DNA from: Knoellia remsis
GTDB taxonomy: Bacteria; Actinomycetota; Actinomycetes; Actinomycetales; Dermatophilaceae
NCBI RefSeq assembly: GCF_003002895.1
Contig: NZ_PVTI01000016.1
Span: 1-64,000, forward strand
Length of the DNA: 64,000 nt
Direction of reading: 5' to 3'
The position numbers were made by a program, and so were the translations under genes. The notes beneath the pieces are model-generated. The model saw only the letters and a list, made by a program, of their open reading frames with translations, was not told where the DNA came from and did no database searches. Positions 1 to 8,543 of this stretch are shown here, in pieces. Position 1 is the first letter of the stretch; each line of letters begins with the position of its first letter.

Positions 1-25
1 GGCTCTTCGCCGATGAGTGTGGGGT
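1..25. repeat. Left terminal inverted repeat of the ISL3 element
   Basis: Starts GGCTCTTCGCCGATGAG and ends with GGGGT, whose last T is the first base of the transposase stop codon (complement strand). It pairs with 1454-1478 with one mismatch (position 9, G versus A). Confidence 0.85.
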
Positions 26-1356
26 CATAGGTTGAGGCCGCCGCCGATGAGGAGCATGCGGAGGCGGTAGTTGTCGCGGTTGCGGAAGCCGCGGGCGATG
101 CGGCGGTGGAGCTCGATGAGGCCGTTCATGGCTTCGGTGCCTCCGTTGTTGGCGCCGTCGGTGTCGAAGTAGCCGAGGAACTCGGTGCGCCATTGCCGCA
201 GGGTCTTGCCGAGGCGGGCAACCTCGGGGATCGGACACGAGGAGAAGGTGTCGAGGATCTGTTGCGCGATGACGCGCCCGGCGGCGTGGCTGGGCTGGTG
301 GTAGGCGGAGCGGACCTGTTGCGCGCAGGACCAGGCGAGTTCGACTTCGACGTGGCGTTCGTCGGCTGCCCACGCTGCCGCGAGCCGCGCTTTCTGCCGG
401 TCGGTGAGGTGTTCTTGACCGGCTCGCAGGATGTTCCGGATCCGGTACAGCGGGTCGGTCTTGCGGCCCCGGTGGCCGTGGATCTCCTGCTGGACCCGGC
501 GCCGCACGTCGTCAACGACGGCGGTGGCGAGCTTGACGACGTGGAAGGCGTCCAGGACGGCGCGGGCGTCGTCGAGCTGGTCGTCGATGGCGTTCTTGTA
601 CCCGTGGAACGGGTCCAACGTCGCGACCTCGATCCCGGCCCGGAACGCCTCGCCTCGCTGGGTGAGCCAGTCCTTGTACGCGGCGCCGGAGCGGCCGGGC
701 ACGAGGTCGAGCAGGCGAGCACGGGTGTGCCCGTTGGCATCGCGGGTCAGGTCGACCATCCCGGTCAGCTCCTTCGGGCCGCGCCCGCCGTCCTCGACCG
801 GCTTGGTCGACACGTGATGCCACACGTGCTCATCCACCCCGAGGATGGCGACCCCGTCGAAGCGGGCGGGATCGGCGTCCGCAGCTTGCAGGATCGGTTT
901 GATGGACTCCCACACCGTGCGCCACCCCGTTCCGAGCTGGCGACGGATCCCGTTGACGGAGGCGTGCTCGCGCCGGAGCTGCTCGACCGCCCACACCCGC
1001 GCCCGCGTCGTCAACACCGCGCGGGGAGAGGCGATGCGTTCGTCCTGCTCCACGAACGACCCGACCTCGCAGGCCGGCTCCGGGCAGAGCCAGCGTCGCT
1101 TGCGCCACACAACCCGGACTGGCCGGCCGAACGCGGGCGCGTCGACCAGGTGGACGTTCACCCGGCCATGCCCGTGGACGATGACCCCACACGAGCGACA
1201 CCCCATCGCCTCGGCCGCTGACTCCACCATCACGACGAGCCGGTCACGGTCGTCGCGTTCGACGGCGATGACATGCAATCCCGGCAGGCCGACGAGGAGG
1301 TCGCAACGGTCGCAGTAGTCGCCACCGGCACGGCAGCACAACGTAGGCTCGGGCAT
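25..1356 (-). CDS. tnpA: ISL3-family transposase
   Basis: Cut-and-paste DDE transposase of 443 aa, the usual length for ISL3. The N-terminus has a zinc-ribbon-like set of cysteines (C53, C56, C91, C96), followed by a helix-turn-helix region (about 115-150) and the catalytic core with candidate residues D175 (ILGVDEHVW), D248 (TLDPFHGYK) and E408 (GGTEAMNGLI). The frame is intact with no missing segment, so it could be active. The gene nearly fills the element; the ATG at 1356 is followed by PEPTLCCRAGGDYC. Family identification is firm; activity is inference. Confidence 0.93.
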   Translation of the reverse strand: MPEPTLCCRAGGDYCDRCDLLVGLPGLHVIAVERDDRDRLVVMVESAAEAMGCRSCGVIVHGHGRVNVHLVDAPAFGRPVRVVWRKRRWLCPEPACEVGSFVEQDERIASPRAVLTTRARVWAVEQLRREHASVNGIRRQLGTGWRTVWESIKPILQAADADPARFDGVAILGVDEHVWHHVSTKPVEDGGRGPKELTGMVDLTRDANGHTRARLLDLVPGRSGAAYKDWLTQRGEAFRAGIEVATLDPFHGYKNAIDDQLDDARAVLDAFHVVKLATAVVDDVRRRVQQEIHGHRGRKTDPLYRIRNILRAGQEHLTDRQKARLAAAWAADERHVEVELAWSCAQQVRSAYHQPSHAAGRVIAQQILDTFSSCPIPEVARLGKTLRQWRTEFLGYFDTDGANNGGTEAMNGLIELHRRIARGFRNRDNYRLRMLLIGGGLNL

Positions 1357-1453
1357 CGTCGAGGTCCTTGCGTTCAGGAGAGGTAGAAGTCCCCTGATCT
1401 TCGAGGGCCTCGACCCTTCCCACCCTCAACCAGCCAACCGGCGCGCCGCGCTC

Positions 1454-1478
1454 ACCCCACACTCATCGGTGAAGAGCC
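1454..1478. repeat. Right terminal inverted repeat of the ISL3 element
   Basis: Complement of the left end with one mismatch; it ends ...GGTGAAGAGCC at 1478. Only five bases (GTAAA) separate it from another copy of an IS end at 1484. Confidence 0.85.
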
Positions 1479-1483
1479 GTAAA

Positions 1484-1507
1484 GGCTCTTCATCGATGAG
1501 TGTGGGT
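1484..1507. repeat. Extra ISL3 left-end copy abutting the right repeat
   Basis: GGCTCTTCATCGATGAGTGT plus GGGT matches the left terminal repeat in the same orientation with about three differences, but the sequence after it does not continue as the element. With 1454-1478 it makes a near-perfect inverted repeat with a 5-nt centre. It may be the scar of a second copy, or an end-to-end junction like that of an IS circle. Confidence 0.7.
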
Positions 1508-1556
1508 GTGCGCGGGCTCTCCAAGCCAAGTGCGACGCAGCTACTTGCGCACCGGG

Positions 1557-2597
1557 TTAGTCACGATTTGGGTGGATGACGGACTTGATGGCGGTGGGAT
1601 CGGTGCGGGCGGCCGTGAGGGCGGCGGCCGTCTCGTCGAGCGGGAAGTGTCCGGTCACGAGCGGCTGCAGACTGACGGCGCCGGAGGCGACGAGGTCGAT
1701 AGCGGTGTGCCAGGTGTTGGCGTAGCGGAAGACGCCGGTCACCCATAGCTCACGGTTCTGCACGGCCCCGAGCGGGAGCCCGAGAGTGTCACCGCCCATA
1801 CCGATGAGCACGACCCGCGCCGCGGGAGCGGCGACGGTGATCGCCGCCTGCGTCGACCCCTCGTGCCCCGAGCACTCGAGGACGACATCGGGACCGGACC
1901 GGCCGGCATACGCATCGGTGAGCGACGTCGACGACACGTCGACGGTCTCGCTCGCCCCCAGCTCACGGGCGACCGAGAGCCGGTGCGCGTTGACGTCGGC
2001 GACGACGACCTCGCTCGCGCCGAACGCCTTCGCCACCTGTGCCGCGAGCAGCCCCACCGGCCCGGCCCCCGTGACGAGGACCCGCACGCCCGGCGCAACA
2101 CCCGCGCGCCGGCACGCCCAGATCCCCACCGACAGCGGCTCGAGCATCGCGCCCTCGTCGAACGACACCTCGTCGGGCAGCGCGTAGGCGAACGCATGGT
2201 GGTGGGCGACGAACTCGGTCAGTGTGCCGTCGACCGGGGGAGTGGCGTGGAAGACCATGTCCGGGCAGAGGTTGTAGCGACCGGCGAGGCACTGCTCGCA
2301 CTGCCGGCACGGCACACCCGGCTCGATCGCGACCCGCTCCCCGACACGCGCCGGGTCGACCTCCGCGCCGACGGCCACGATCACGCCGCTGCTCTCATGA
2401 CCGAGGACCAGCGGGCCGGTCACGACGTGGTCACCGATGCGGCCGTGGTCGAAGTAGTGCGTGTCCGATCCGCACACGCCGACCGACCGGAGCTCGATGA
2501 GCACCTCGTCCGCGGCGGGCTCCGGCACCGACCGGGACTCGACGACGATCGCCCCCGGCTCGGTGAGGACTGCGGTGCGCATGCTCCGTCGAGTCAC
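1557..2597 (-). CDS. Zinc-dependent polyol/alcohol dehydrogenase (sorbitol dehydrogenase type)
   Basis: Medium-chain NAD-dependent dehydrogenase that would oxidise a polyol (sorbitol, xylitol or similar) to a ketose in the cytoplasm. Visible: catalytic-zinc motif GVCGSDTHYF and GHESSG, the four-cysteine structural-zinc lobe CRQCEQCLAGRYNLC, and the nucleotide-binding GAGPVGLLA. Length (346 aa) fits the L-iditol/sorbitol dehydrogenase group. The GTG start at 2597 is chosen because GGAGG lies 7 nt upstream and the codon overlaps the previous stop as GTGA; an ATG at 2582 (MRTAVLTEPG) is the alternative and lacks good spacing. It is the last gene of the polyol operon. Exact substrate is not determinable from sequence. 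Confidence 0.9.
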   Translation of the reverse strand: MTRRSMRTAVLTEPGAIVVESRSVPEPAADEVLIELRSVGVCGSDTHYFDHGRIGDHVVTGPLVLGHESSGVIVAVGAEVDPARVGERVAIEPGVPCRQCEQCLAGRYNLCPDMVFHATPPVDGTLTEFVAHHHAFAYALPDEVSFDEGAMLEPLSVGIWACRRAGVAPGVRVLVTGAGPVGLLAAQVAKAFGASEVVVADVNAHRLSVARELGASETVDVSSTSLTDAYAGRSGPDVVLECSGHEGSTQAAITVAAPAARVVLIGMGGDTLGLPLGAVQNRELWVTGVFRYANTWHTAIDLVASGAVSLQPLVTGHFPLDETAAALTAARTDPTAIKSVIHPNRD

Positions 2598-4087
2598 CGG
2601 CTCGCCTCCAGGTCCTCCAGCGTGATGCGGGCGCCATTGTCGTGCAACGACTTCAGGAACGCTGCGTATGCCGTCGTGAACGCCTCGGTGTCGACGAGGT
2701 CGCCGAAGAAGTCGCGGTCCCGGAGGAAGGCGAGCTCGTCCTCGCCGTAGCGCCGCGCCGCCGCCATGACCCGGTCCTTGAAGCGGTCGACGACCTCGAT
2801 CGGCTCGCCGGCCTCGTCGACACCTTCGGCGTAGCGCGCCCACGTCGCGACGACGAGTGCCGACCGTTCGAACGCCCCGCCCGTCTCGAGGTTGCGGACG
2901 ATGACCGGCACGAGCCACTTCGGGATGCGGTCCGAGCTCTCGGCGCACAGTCGCGCCAAGGTGTCGCGGACCTCGGGGTTGGCGAACCGCTCGATGAGCT
3001 GGCGCCGATAGACACCCAGGTCCACCCCGGGGACCTCAGGCAGCGTCGGCGTGCCCTCCTCGGTCATGTAGCCGAGCAGGAACTCGGCAAACAGCGGGTC
3101 CTGTGCCACCTCGTGCGCATACCGATACCCCGACAGGTAGCCGAGGTAGCACAGCGCCTGGTGGCTCGCGTTGAGCAGCCGCAGCTTCATCAGCTCGTAG
3201 GGCACGACATCGTCGACGATCTGCACCCCGACGTCCTCGAACGGCGGCCTGCCGGAAGGGAACTCATCCTGCAGCACCCACTGCGTGAACGGCTCGCACA
3301 CCACTGGCCACGCATCCTCGACCCCGAACTGCTCGGCCAGAGCCGCGATGTCGGGATCCGAGGTCACCGGCGTGATCCGGTCGACCATGCAGTTGGGGAA
3401 CGCGACGTTCGCCTCGATCCAGTCGGCGAGCTCGGTGTCCTGCAGCCGGGCGAACGCGACGATCATCTTCTTGGCGATGTCGCCGTTGCCCGGCAGGTTG
3501 TCGCACGACATGACGGTGAACGGCTCGACCCCGGCTTCGCGACGCAGGCGCGCGGCGGTGACGACGAAGCCGAACATGCTCTGCGGCATACCGTCACCAC
3601 GCGCCACGACGTCGAGATCCGCTTGCAGGACAGGGTCGTTCGGGTCGAACTCACCTGTCACCTGGTTGACGTGGTAGCCGCCCTCGGTCACGGTGAGCGA
3701 CACGATCCGCGTCGCCGGGTCGACGAGACGGTCGAGCACCGCCTGCGGGTCGTCCGGCGCATAGAGGTAGTCGACGAGCGAGCCGACGACCCGCGGCTCG
3801 AGCCGACCGTCCGGATGCTTCACCACGAGCGTGTAGAGCCCGTCCTGGGCCTTCAACGCGTCCCGCATCCGCGCGTCGCCCGGCATCAGGCCGACACCGA
3901 CGATGCCCCAGTCCAGTGCCTCCCCACGGTTCATCAGCGCGTCGACATACATCGCCTCGTGCGCCCGATGGAAGCCGCCGACCCCGAAGTGCACGATCCC
4001 CGGCGACACAGCCGAGCGGTCATACGAAGGCCGCGCCACCTCCGCGGGCAGGTCACCGAGCGTGGCTCCGGAAAGCCGGACCGTCAC
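2594..4087 (-). CDS. mtlK: Mannitol 2-dehydrogenase family protein
   Basis: Polyol-specific long-chain dehydrogenase (497 aa) that would oxidise D-mannitol (or D-arabinitol/sorbitol) to fructose with NAD. Family hallmarks: GIVHFGVGGFHRAH near the N-terminus, TVTEGGYHVN, CDNLPGNG, and in the C-terminal domain KLRLLNASHQALCYLG. The GTG start at 4087 overlaps the upstream permease stop by GTGA. The symbol follows the Rhodobacter-type mannitol dehydrogenase; the true substrate preference among polyols is inference. Together with the zinc dehydrogenase it gives the operon two oxidation activities. Confidence 0.92.
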   Translation of the reverse strand: MTVRLSGATLGDLPAEVARPSYDRSAVSPGIVHFGVGGFHRAHEAMYVDALMNRGEALDWGIVGVGLMPGDARMRDALKAQDGLYTLVVKHPDGRLEPRVVGSLVDYLYAPDDPQAVLDRLVDPATRIVSLTVTEGGYHVNQVTGEFDPNDPVLQADLDVVARGDGMPQSMFGFVVTAARLRREAGVEPFTVMSCDNLPGNGDIAKKMIVAFARLQDTELADWIEANVAFPNCMVDRITPVTSDPDIAALAEQFGVEDAWPVVCEPFTQWVLQDEFPSGRPPFEDVGVQIVDDVVPYELMKLRLLNASHQALCYLGYLSGYRYAHEVAQDPLFAEFLLGYMTEEGTPTLPEVPGVDLGVYRRQLIERFANPEVRDTLARLCAESSDRIPKWLVPVIVRNLETGGAFERSALVVATWARYAEGVDEAGEPIEVVDRFKDRVMAAARRYGEDELAFLRDRDFFGDLVDTEAFTTAYAAFLKSLHDNGARITLEDLEASR

Positions 4088-5034
4088 CGCACCGCACCCA
4101 TCGACAGGCCCTGGACGAGCTTGTCCTGAGCCGCGAACCCGGCCGCGAGCACCGGCAGCGACACGACGAACGACGCGGCGCACACCTTCGCGAGGAAGAG
4201 GCCCTGGCTGGTCACGAACCCAGTCAAGAACACCGGCGCCGTCCCGGCAACCGTCCCCGTCAGGACGCGAGCCAACAGCAGCTCGTTCCAGCTGAAGATG
4301 AAGCAGATGAGCGCGGCCGCGGCGATGCCCGGCATGACGACCGGCGCGATGACCTTGCGCAGCGTCGTGATGAGCGAGGCGCCGTCGACCTGCGCCGCCT
4401 CGAGCATCTCGGCCGGCACCTCGGCGAGAAACGACCGCAGCATCCACACGGCGATCGGCAGGTTCATCGACGTGTAGAGGACGATGAGCAGCCAGATGTT
4501 GTCGAGCAGGTTGACCTTCTGCGCGAAGAGGTAGATCGGCAGGATGCCCGCGACGATCGGCAGCATCTTGGTCGAGAGGAAGAAGAACAGGACGTCGGTC
4601 CACTTCTTCACCGGCCGGATCGAGAGCGCGTAGGCCGCGGGGAAGGCAAGCAGCAGCACGAGGATCGTCGAGAGCACGCTCGCGGTGAGCGAGTTGAGTA
4701 GCGGCGGCCACGGCCCCGCGTCGAAGAACGCCCGGTAGCCGTCGACGCCGAGCGGCGCGAAGAGGCTCGGCGGGTTCGTCGCGGCGTCCTCCTCCTTGTG
4801 GAAGGAGGTGAGGATCATCCACGCGACGGGCAGCGCGAAGAGCAGCCCGCACATCCACGCCGCGAGGGTGAGCAGCACGTGCGAGCGCGGCTCCCTGGCG
4901 TGGTTGACCGCCTGTGGTTCGCGGCCGGCGGGAGCGATCTCCGCGCCGTCCTTCCACTGCCGGCGTATGCCGTCCGCGCGCGTCGCGCTGAGCACTCCGG
5001 TCTCGTTGACGGTCCCGTCCGATGTGGCGCTCAT
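4084..5034 (-). CDS. Carbohydrate ABC transporter permease, MalG type
   Basis: Inner-membrane permease subunit (316 aa) of the polyol importer: an N-terminal cytoplasmic tail, about six membrane segments and the EAA loop (EAAQVDGASLITTLRKVIAP) that docks the ATPase. The ATG at 5034 has a GGAGGAACG ribosome site and overlaps the stop of the first permease (ATGA). Family CUT1. No ATPase gene is present in the operon, so a shared MsiK-like ATPase elsewhere is expected. Confidence 0.92.
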   Translation of the reverse strand: MSATSDGTVNETGVLSATRADGIRRQWKDGAEIAPAGREPQAVNHAREPRSHVLLTLAAWMCGLLFALPVAWMILTSFHKEEDAATNPPSLFAPLGVDGYRAFFDAGPWPPLLNSLTASVLSTILVLLLAFPAAYALSIRPVKKWTDVLFFFLSTKMLPIVAGILPIYLFAQKVNLLDNIWLLIVLYTSMNLPIAVWMLRSFLAEVPAEMLEAAQVDGASLITTLRKVIAPVVMPGIAAAALICFIFSWNELLLARVLTGTVAGTAPVFLTGFVTSQGLFLAKVCAASFVVSLPVLAAGFAAQDKLVQGLSMGAVR

Positions 5035-6002
5035 CGTTCCTCCTCCGTGAACAGGCTGAACGCGGTCCGCAGCGCGGCGGTCGCGATGATGATCGTGCCG
5101 ATGACGACGACGACGCCTGCGGCAGAGGCGCGCCCGTAGTCCTGGGCGGTGTAGAAGGTCTGATAGATGAAGTACGGCAGGTTCGCCGTGCCGAGGCCAC
5201 CGGACGTGATCGTGAAGACGTGGTCGAAGTTCTGCACGACGTAGATCGCGCCGAGCAGGGCGGACAGCTCGATGTACTGGCGCATGTGCGGCAGCGTCAT
5301 CGACCGGAAGATCTGCCATGCGCTGGCGCCGTCGATGCGGGCGGCCTCGACGACGTCGAGCGGTCGCGACTGCAGGCCGGCCAGCAGGATGAGCATCATG
5401 AACGGCGTCCACTGCCACACGAGTGCCACGACGATCGAGATGAGCGGGTTGTTCGAGATCCAGTCGGGCTGGGGTGCGTCGTCACCGAAGACCCACGTGA
5501 GCGCGCCGTTGAGCAGGCCGTACTCGGGGTTGTAGAGCGCGTGCTTCCACAGCAGCGCGGCCGCGACGGGGACGACGAGGAACGGCGTGATCATGAGCGT
5601 GCGCACGATGCCGCGGCCGACGAACTTGCGGTCGAGGAGCAGCGCGATCGCCAGCCCCAGGACGAGCGAGATGCCGACGACGAGCACCGTGAGCAGGATC
5701 GTCACGATGACGGCGCTGCGGGTGTTGCTGTCGGTGAAGACCCGCACGAAGTTGTCGAACCCGGCGAACCCGCGCTCATCGGGGTAGTACGCGTTCCAGT
5801 TCATGAACGACACGACGAGCGTCGCGATGAACGGCAGCTGGGCGAGGACGATGACGAAGATCAGCGCGGGCAGCAGTGGTGCCCGACGCGACCAGTCACC
5901 TGCCCGGGCCAGCCGCGTGTTCCGTTCCGGGACAGGCGAACCGGCGCCGGACTGCGCCACCGGGCCACCCGGCATACCGCTGGTCGTGGCATCGGCACTC
6001 AT
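5031..6002 (-). CDS. Carbohydrate ABC transporter permease, MalF type
   Basis: Second permease subunit (323 aa) with an EAA motif (EAARIDGASAWQIFRSMTLP) and six predicted membrane segments, e.g. LLPALIFVIVLAQLPFIATL near the N-terminus. It forms the heterodimeric channel with the following permease. The start overlaps the stop of the binding-protein gene by ATGA, so the three transporter genes are translationally coupled. Confidence 0.92.
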   Translation of the reverse strand: MSADATTSGMPGGPVAQSGAGSPVPERNTRLARAGDWSRRAPLLPALIFVIVLAQLPFIATLVVSFMNWNAYYPDERGFAGFDNFVRVFTDSNTRSAVIVTILLTVLVVGISLVLGLAIALLLDRKFVGRGIVRTLMITPFLVVPVAAALLWKHALYNPEYGLLNGALTWVFGDDAPQPDWISNNPLISIVVALVWQWTPFMMLILLAGLQSRPLDVVEAARIDGASAWQIFRSMTLPHMRQYIELSALLGAIYVVQNFDHVFTITSGGLGTANLPYFIYQTFYTAQDYGRASAAGVVVVIGTIIIATAALRTAFSLFTEEER

Positions 6003-7393
6003 TGCTCACTCCGCTTCTGGTAGCGCTCGGCGACGTCCTCGGCGAGGTCCTGTCCCTTGTCGAGGGCCTCCTTGACGGTCGTCTGACCGGCGATGGCCGA
6101 GCTGACGTCCTGGCTCACCTGGGTGCCGAGGTCGGGGAACTCGGGGATGTCGACGAACTGGATGCCGATGGCCGGCCGCGGCTGCACGCCGGGGTTCGTC
6201 GGGTCGGCGGCCTCGATGGCCGAACGGGTCGGCTCCGCGAACGCCGACGCGACCTCGAGGTAGGCCGGGTTCTCGTAGGTCGAGGCCCGCTTGCCCGCGG
6301 GGACGCGGGTCCAGCCAAGCTTCTCGCCGACGAGCTGCTCGTACTCCTTGCCCGACGCCCACGAGATGAACTTCCAGGCGTTGTCCTTCTTCGTGCTCGC
6401 CTGCTGGATGCTCCACGCCCACGCGTAGAGCCAGCCGGAGGAGTCGGTCTTGACGACCGGGGCGGGCGCGTATCCGAACTTGCCCTTCGTCGGGGAGTCG
6501 TCGGCCTCGAGCGTGCCCGCGGCCGACGTCGCGTCGTACCACATGGCGACGTTGCCCTGGACGAGGTTGTTGAGGCACTCGGTGAAGCCGGCCTGGGGAG
6601 CGCCGTTCTCGCCGTGCTTGCGGACGAGGTCGACGTAGAACTGCACGGCCTGCGTGAACTCCGGCGCATTGACCTTGGGCGTCCAGTCCTCCTCGAACCA
6701 CGTGCCGCCGAAGGTGTTGACGACGGTCGTGAGCGGCGCGAACAGCTGCCCCCAGCCCGGCTGCCCGCGCAGGCAGATGCCCTTCATCCCCGGCTCGGCA
6801 CCGTCGACCTGCGCGGCGATGTCGGCGACCTGCTGCCACGTCGGCTTCTCGGGCATCGTGATGCCCTTCGCGGCGAGGACGTCCTTGCGGTACATGAGGA
6901 ACGAGCTCTCGCCGTAGAACGGCTGCCCGTAGACCTTGCCCTCGCTCGAGAGCGACTCGGTCATCGGCCCGAGGATGTCGTCCTGGTCGAACGCGGGGTC
7001 GGCGGCGATGTACTCGTCCATCGGCGCGATCCACTTCGCCTTGGCGTAGATCGGGATCTCGAAGTTCGACAGCGACGCGACGTCGTACTGACCCGACTGG
7101 CTCGAGAACTCCTGGCTGATCTTGTCGCGCACGTCGTTCTCGGGCAGCACCGTGAAGTTCACCCGGATGTTGGTCTCCTTGGTGAAGTTGTCGGCGGTGA
7201 GGCGCTGCAGGTCGACCATCTGCGGGTTGTTGACCATGAGCACGTCGATGGAGTTGGCCCCGCCGCCGCCTCCGCCCGCGCCCCAGCCGGCGCAGCCGGT
7301 GAGCGCGATGGTGAGTGTCCCGGCGGTCGCGAGGGCGGCTCGCCTCCTGCGTCGCCGGACTCGTGCCGGGGTATGCCGTGTGCTGCCGGGCAT
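5999..7393 (-). CDS. Extracellular polyol/sugar-binding lipoprotein of ABC transporter
   Basis: Family 1 solute-binding protein (464 aa), lipid-anchored outside the membrane, which captures the substrate for the two downstream permeases. The N-terminus has an arginine-rich start, hydrophobic stretch and lipobox LTGC, followed by a glycine-rich linker (WGAGGGGGGAN). The start at 7393 has the ribosome site GGAGGAGGGCAACG directly upstream, which rules out the longer open frame. It is the first gene of the operon, facing the regulator across a 157-bp gap with a palindromic operator. Confidence 0.93.
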   Translation of the reverse strand: MPGSTRHTPARVRRRRRRAALATAGTLTIALTGCAGWGAGGGGGGANSIDVLMVNNPQMVDLQRLTADNFTKETNIRVNFTVLPENDVRDKISQEFSSQSGQYDVASLSNFEIPIYAKAKWIAPMDEYIAADPAFDQDDILGPMTESLSSEGKVYGQPFYGESSFLMYRKDVLAAKGITMPEKPTWQQVADIAAQVDGAEPGMKGICLRGQPGWGQLFAPLTTVVNTFGGTWFEEDWTPKVNAPEFTQAVQFYVDLVRKHGENGAPQAGFTECLNNLVQGNVAMWYDATSAAGTLEADDSPTKGKFGYAPAPVVKTDSSGWLYAWAWSIQQASTKKDNAWKFISWASGKEYEQLVGEKLGWTRVPAGKRASTYENPAYLEVASAFAEPTRSAIEAADPTNPGVQPRPAIGIQFVDIPEFPDLGTQVSQDVSSAIAGQTTVKEALDKGQDLAEDVAERYQKRSEQ

Positions 7394-7463
7394 CGTTGCC
7401 CTCCTCCGTCGTGCCGGTCGGCTGTCGTGCGGTGTCGCGCGTGGGTGCCGCACGCTGTCGCAT

Positions 7464-7479
7464 GCGCTCATATGAGCGC
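7464..7479. promoter_or_regulatory. Perfect palindrome, likely operator of the SorC-type regulator
   Basis: GCGCTCATATGAGCGC is a 16-bp perfect palindrome in the 157-bp gap between the polyol operon (starting leftward at 7393) and the regulator gene (rightward at 7551). A related half site, ACATGAGCC, follows about 21 bp further on (7491-7499), i.e. two helical turns away. Position and symmetry suggest the shared operator; binding is inference. Confidence 0.6.
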
Positions 7480-7550
7480 GTATGCTGCACACATGAGCCT
7501 GACGGACGTGTGCCGCCCTGTCAACAGGGTCGGCACGTCGGTGCGCGAGG

Positions 7551-8504
7551 ATGAGCGCCGTGCCTGATGTCCTGGGGCCCTCGGAGGCCGTGCTCGCTGC
7601 CGCCGTCGCGCGCCGCCACCTCATCGGTGGTGAATCGAAGGTCGAGCTCGCGAGCTCGCTCGGGATCAGCCGGTTCAAGGTGGCCCGGTTGCTCGAGGCG
7701 GCGCGGGAGAGCGGCCTCGTCCGCATCGAGGTCGTCTCGCCGGTCGGCATCGATGCCGAGCTGTCCGAGCAGCTGCGCGAGGCGCTCGGCCTCGAGCACT
7801 GCGTCGTCGTGCCGGGCTCGGGCCCGCAGGCCGAACCGGGCGCAGCCGCGGCGGCCGCCGCGCTCCTCGCCGAGGTCGTCACCGACAAGGACGTCATCGG
7901 GCTTCCGTGGAGCCGCTCGGTGAGCCGGATGGTCGACGCGCTCGACCGGCTGCCGGAGGTGCCGGTCGTCCAGCTCAGCGGAGCGATGGTCACTCCCGAG
8001 GAGGACTCGAGCTCGGTCGACGTCGTCCGCCGGGCCGCACGCATCGCGGGAGGGGGCCGGCACGTCTTCTACTCGCCGCTGCTGCTCGACGACGCGGACA
8101 GCGCGGACGTCATGCGCCGCCAGCCACCGGTGCGTGACGCGCTGGCGCGGGTGGACGACGTCACCCTCGCCGTCATCGGGCTCGGTGCCTGGGCGCCGGG
8201 GATGTCGACGATCCACGCGGTCGTGACCCCGGCGGAGCGCAAGGCGGTGACGAAGGCCGGTGCCGTCGGCGAGGCCGCCGGTGTCTTCTTCGACGCTGAC
8301 GGGGCCGTCGTCGAGACCCCCCTCACCGCACGGATCGTGGGGCTCACGGGAAGCCAGCTCACCGGCATACGGCACGTCATCGCGATCGCGCACGGCCCCG
8401 GCAAGGTCGACGCCATCGAGGCCGCGGCACACGGCGGCCTCGTCGACTCCCTCGTCACCACCGCCGAGACGGCCGAGGCGCTGCTGTCCCGCGCGCCGAA
8501 CTGA
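7551..8504 (+). CDS. SorC/DeoR-type sugar-binding transcriptional regulator
   Basis: 317 aa: an N-terminal helix-turn-helix (about residues 25-55, ESKVELASSLGISRFKVARLL) followed by a SorC-type phosphosugar-binding domain. Members sense a polyol or its phosphate and control adjacent uptake operons; the divergent position opposite the polyol operon supports this. The start MSAVPDVLG is the first ATG in frame. Could act as activator or repressor; the sequence does not tell. Confidence 0.9.
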   Translation: MSAVPDVLGPSEAVLAAAVARRHLIGGESKVELASSLGISRFKVARLLEAARESGLVRIEVVSPVGIDAELSEQLREALGLEHCVVVPGSGPQAEPGAAAAAAALLAEVVTDKDVIGLPWSRSVSRMVDALDRLPEVPVVQLSGAMVTPEEDSSSVDVVRRAARIAGGGRHVFYSPLLLDDADSADVMRRQPPVRDALARVDDVTLAVIGLGAWAPGMSTIHAVVTPAERKAVTKAGAVGEAAGVFFDADGAVVETPLTARIVGLTGSQLTGIRHVIAIAHGPGKVDAIEAAAHGGLVDSLVTTAETAEALLSRAPN

Positions 8505-8543
8505 GGGTCGAGCCCTCAGGGCCGACACGTAGCATGGGCGAGC

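Larger units (their letters stand above)
1..1478 (-). mobile_element. ISL3-family insertion sequence
   Basis: Complete element: one transposase gene bounded by 25-bp imperfect inverted repeats (24 of 25 match) at 1-25 and 1454-1478. The ends begin GGCTCTTC, and the left repeat runs right up to the transposase stop codon. The window begins on the first base of the left repeat, so the left flank and any target-site duplication cannot be read here. About 100 bp between the transposase start and the right repeat should hold its promoter. Family assignment rests on the transposase. Confidence 0.9.

Noticed and set aside
106-1221. Long plus-strand open frame opposite the transposase
   Set aside because: Shadow of the minus-strand transposase in high-GC sequence; translation is low-complexity and has no recognisable motifs.
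2594-5200. Very long minus-strand open frame (868 codons)
   Set aside because: Only the part from 4087 down is mannitol dehydrogenase; the N-terminal extension overlaps the permease gene in another frame and is Arg/Ala-rich noise.
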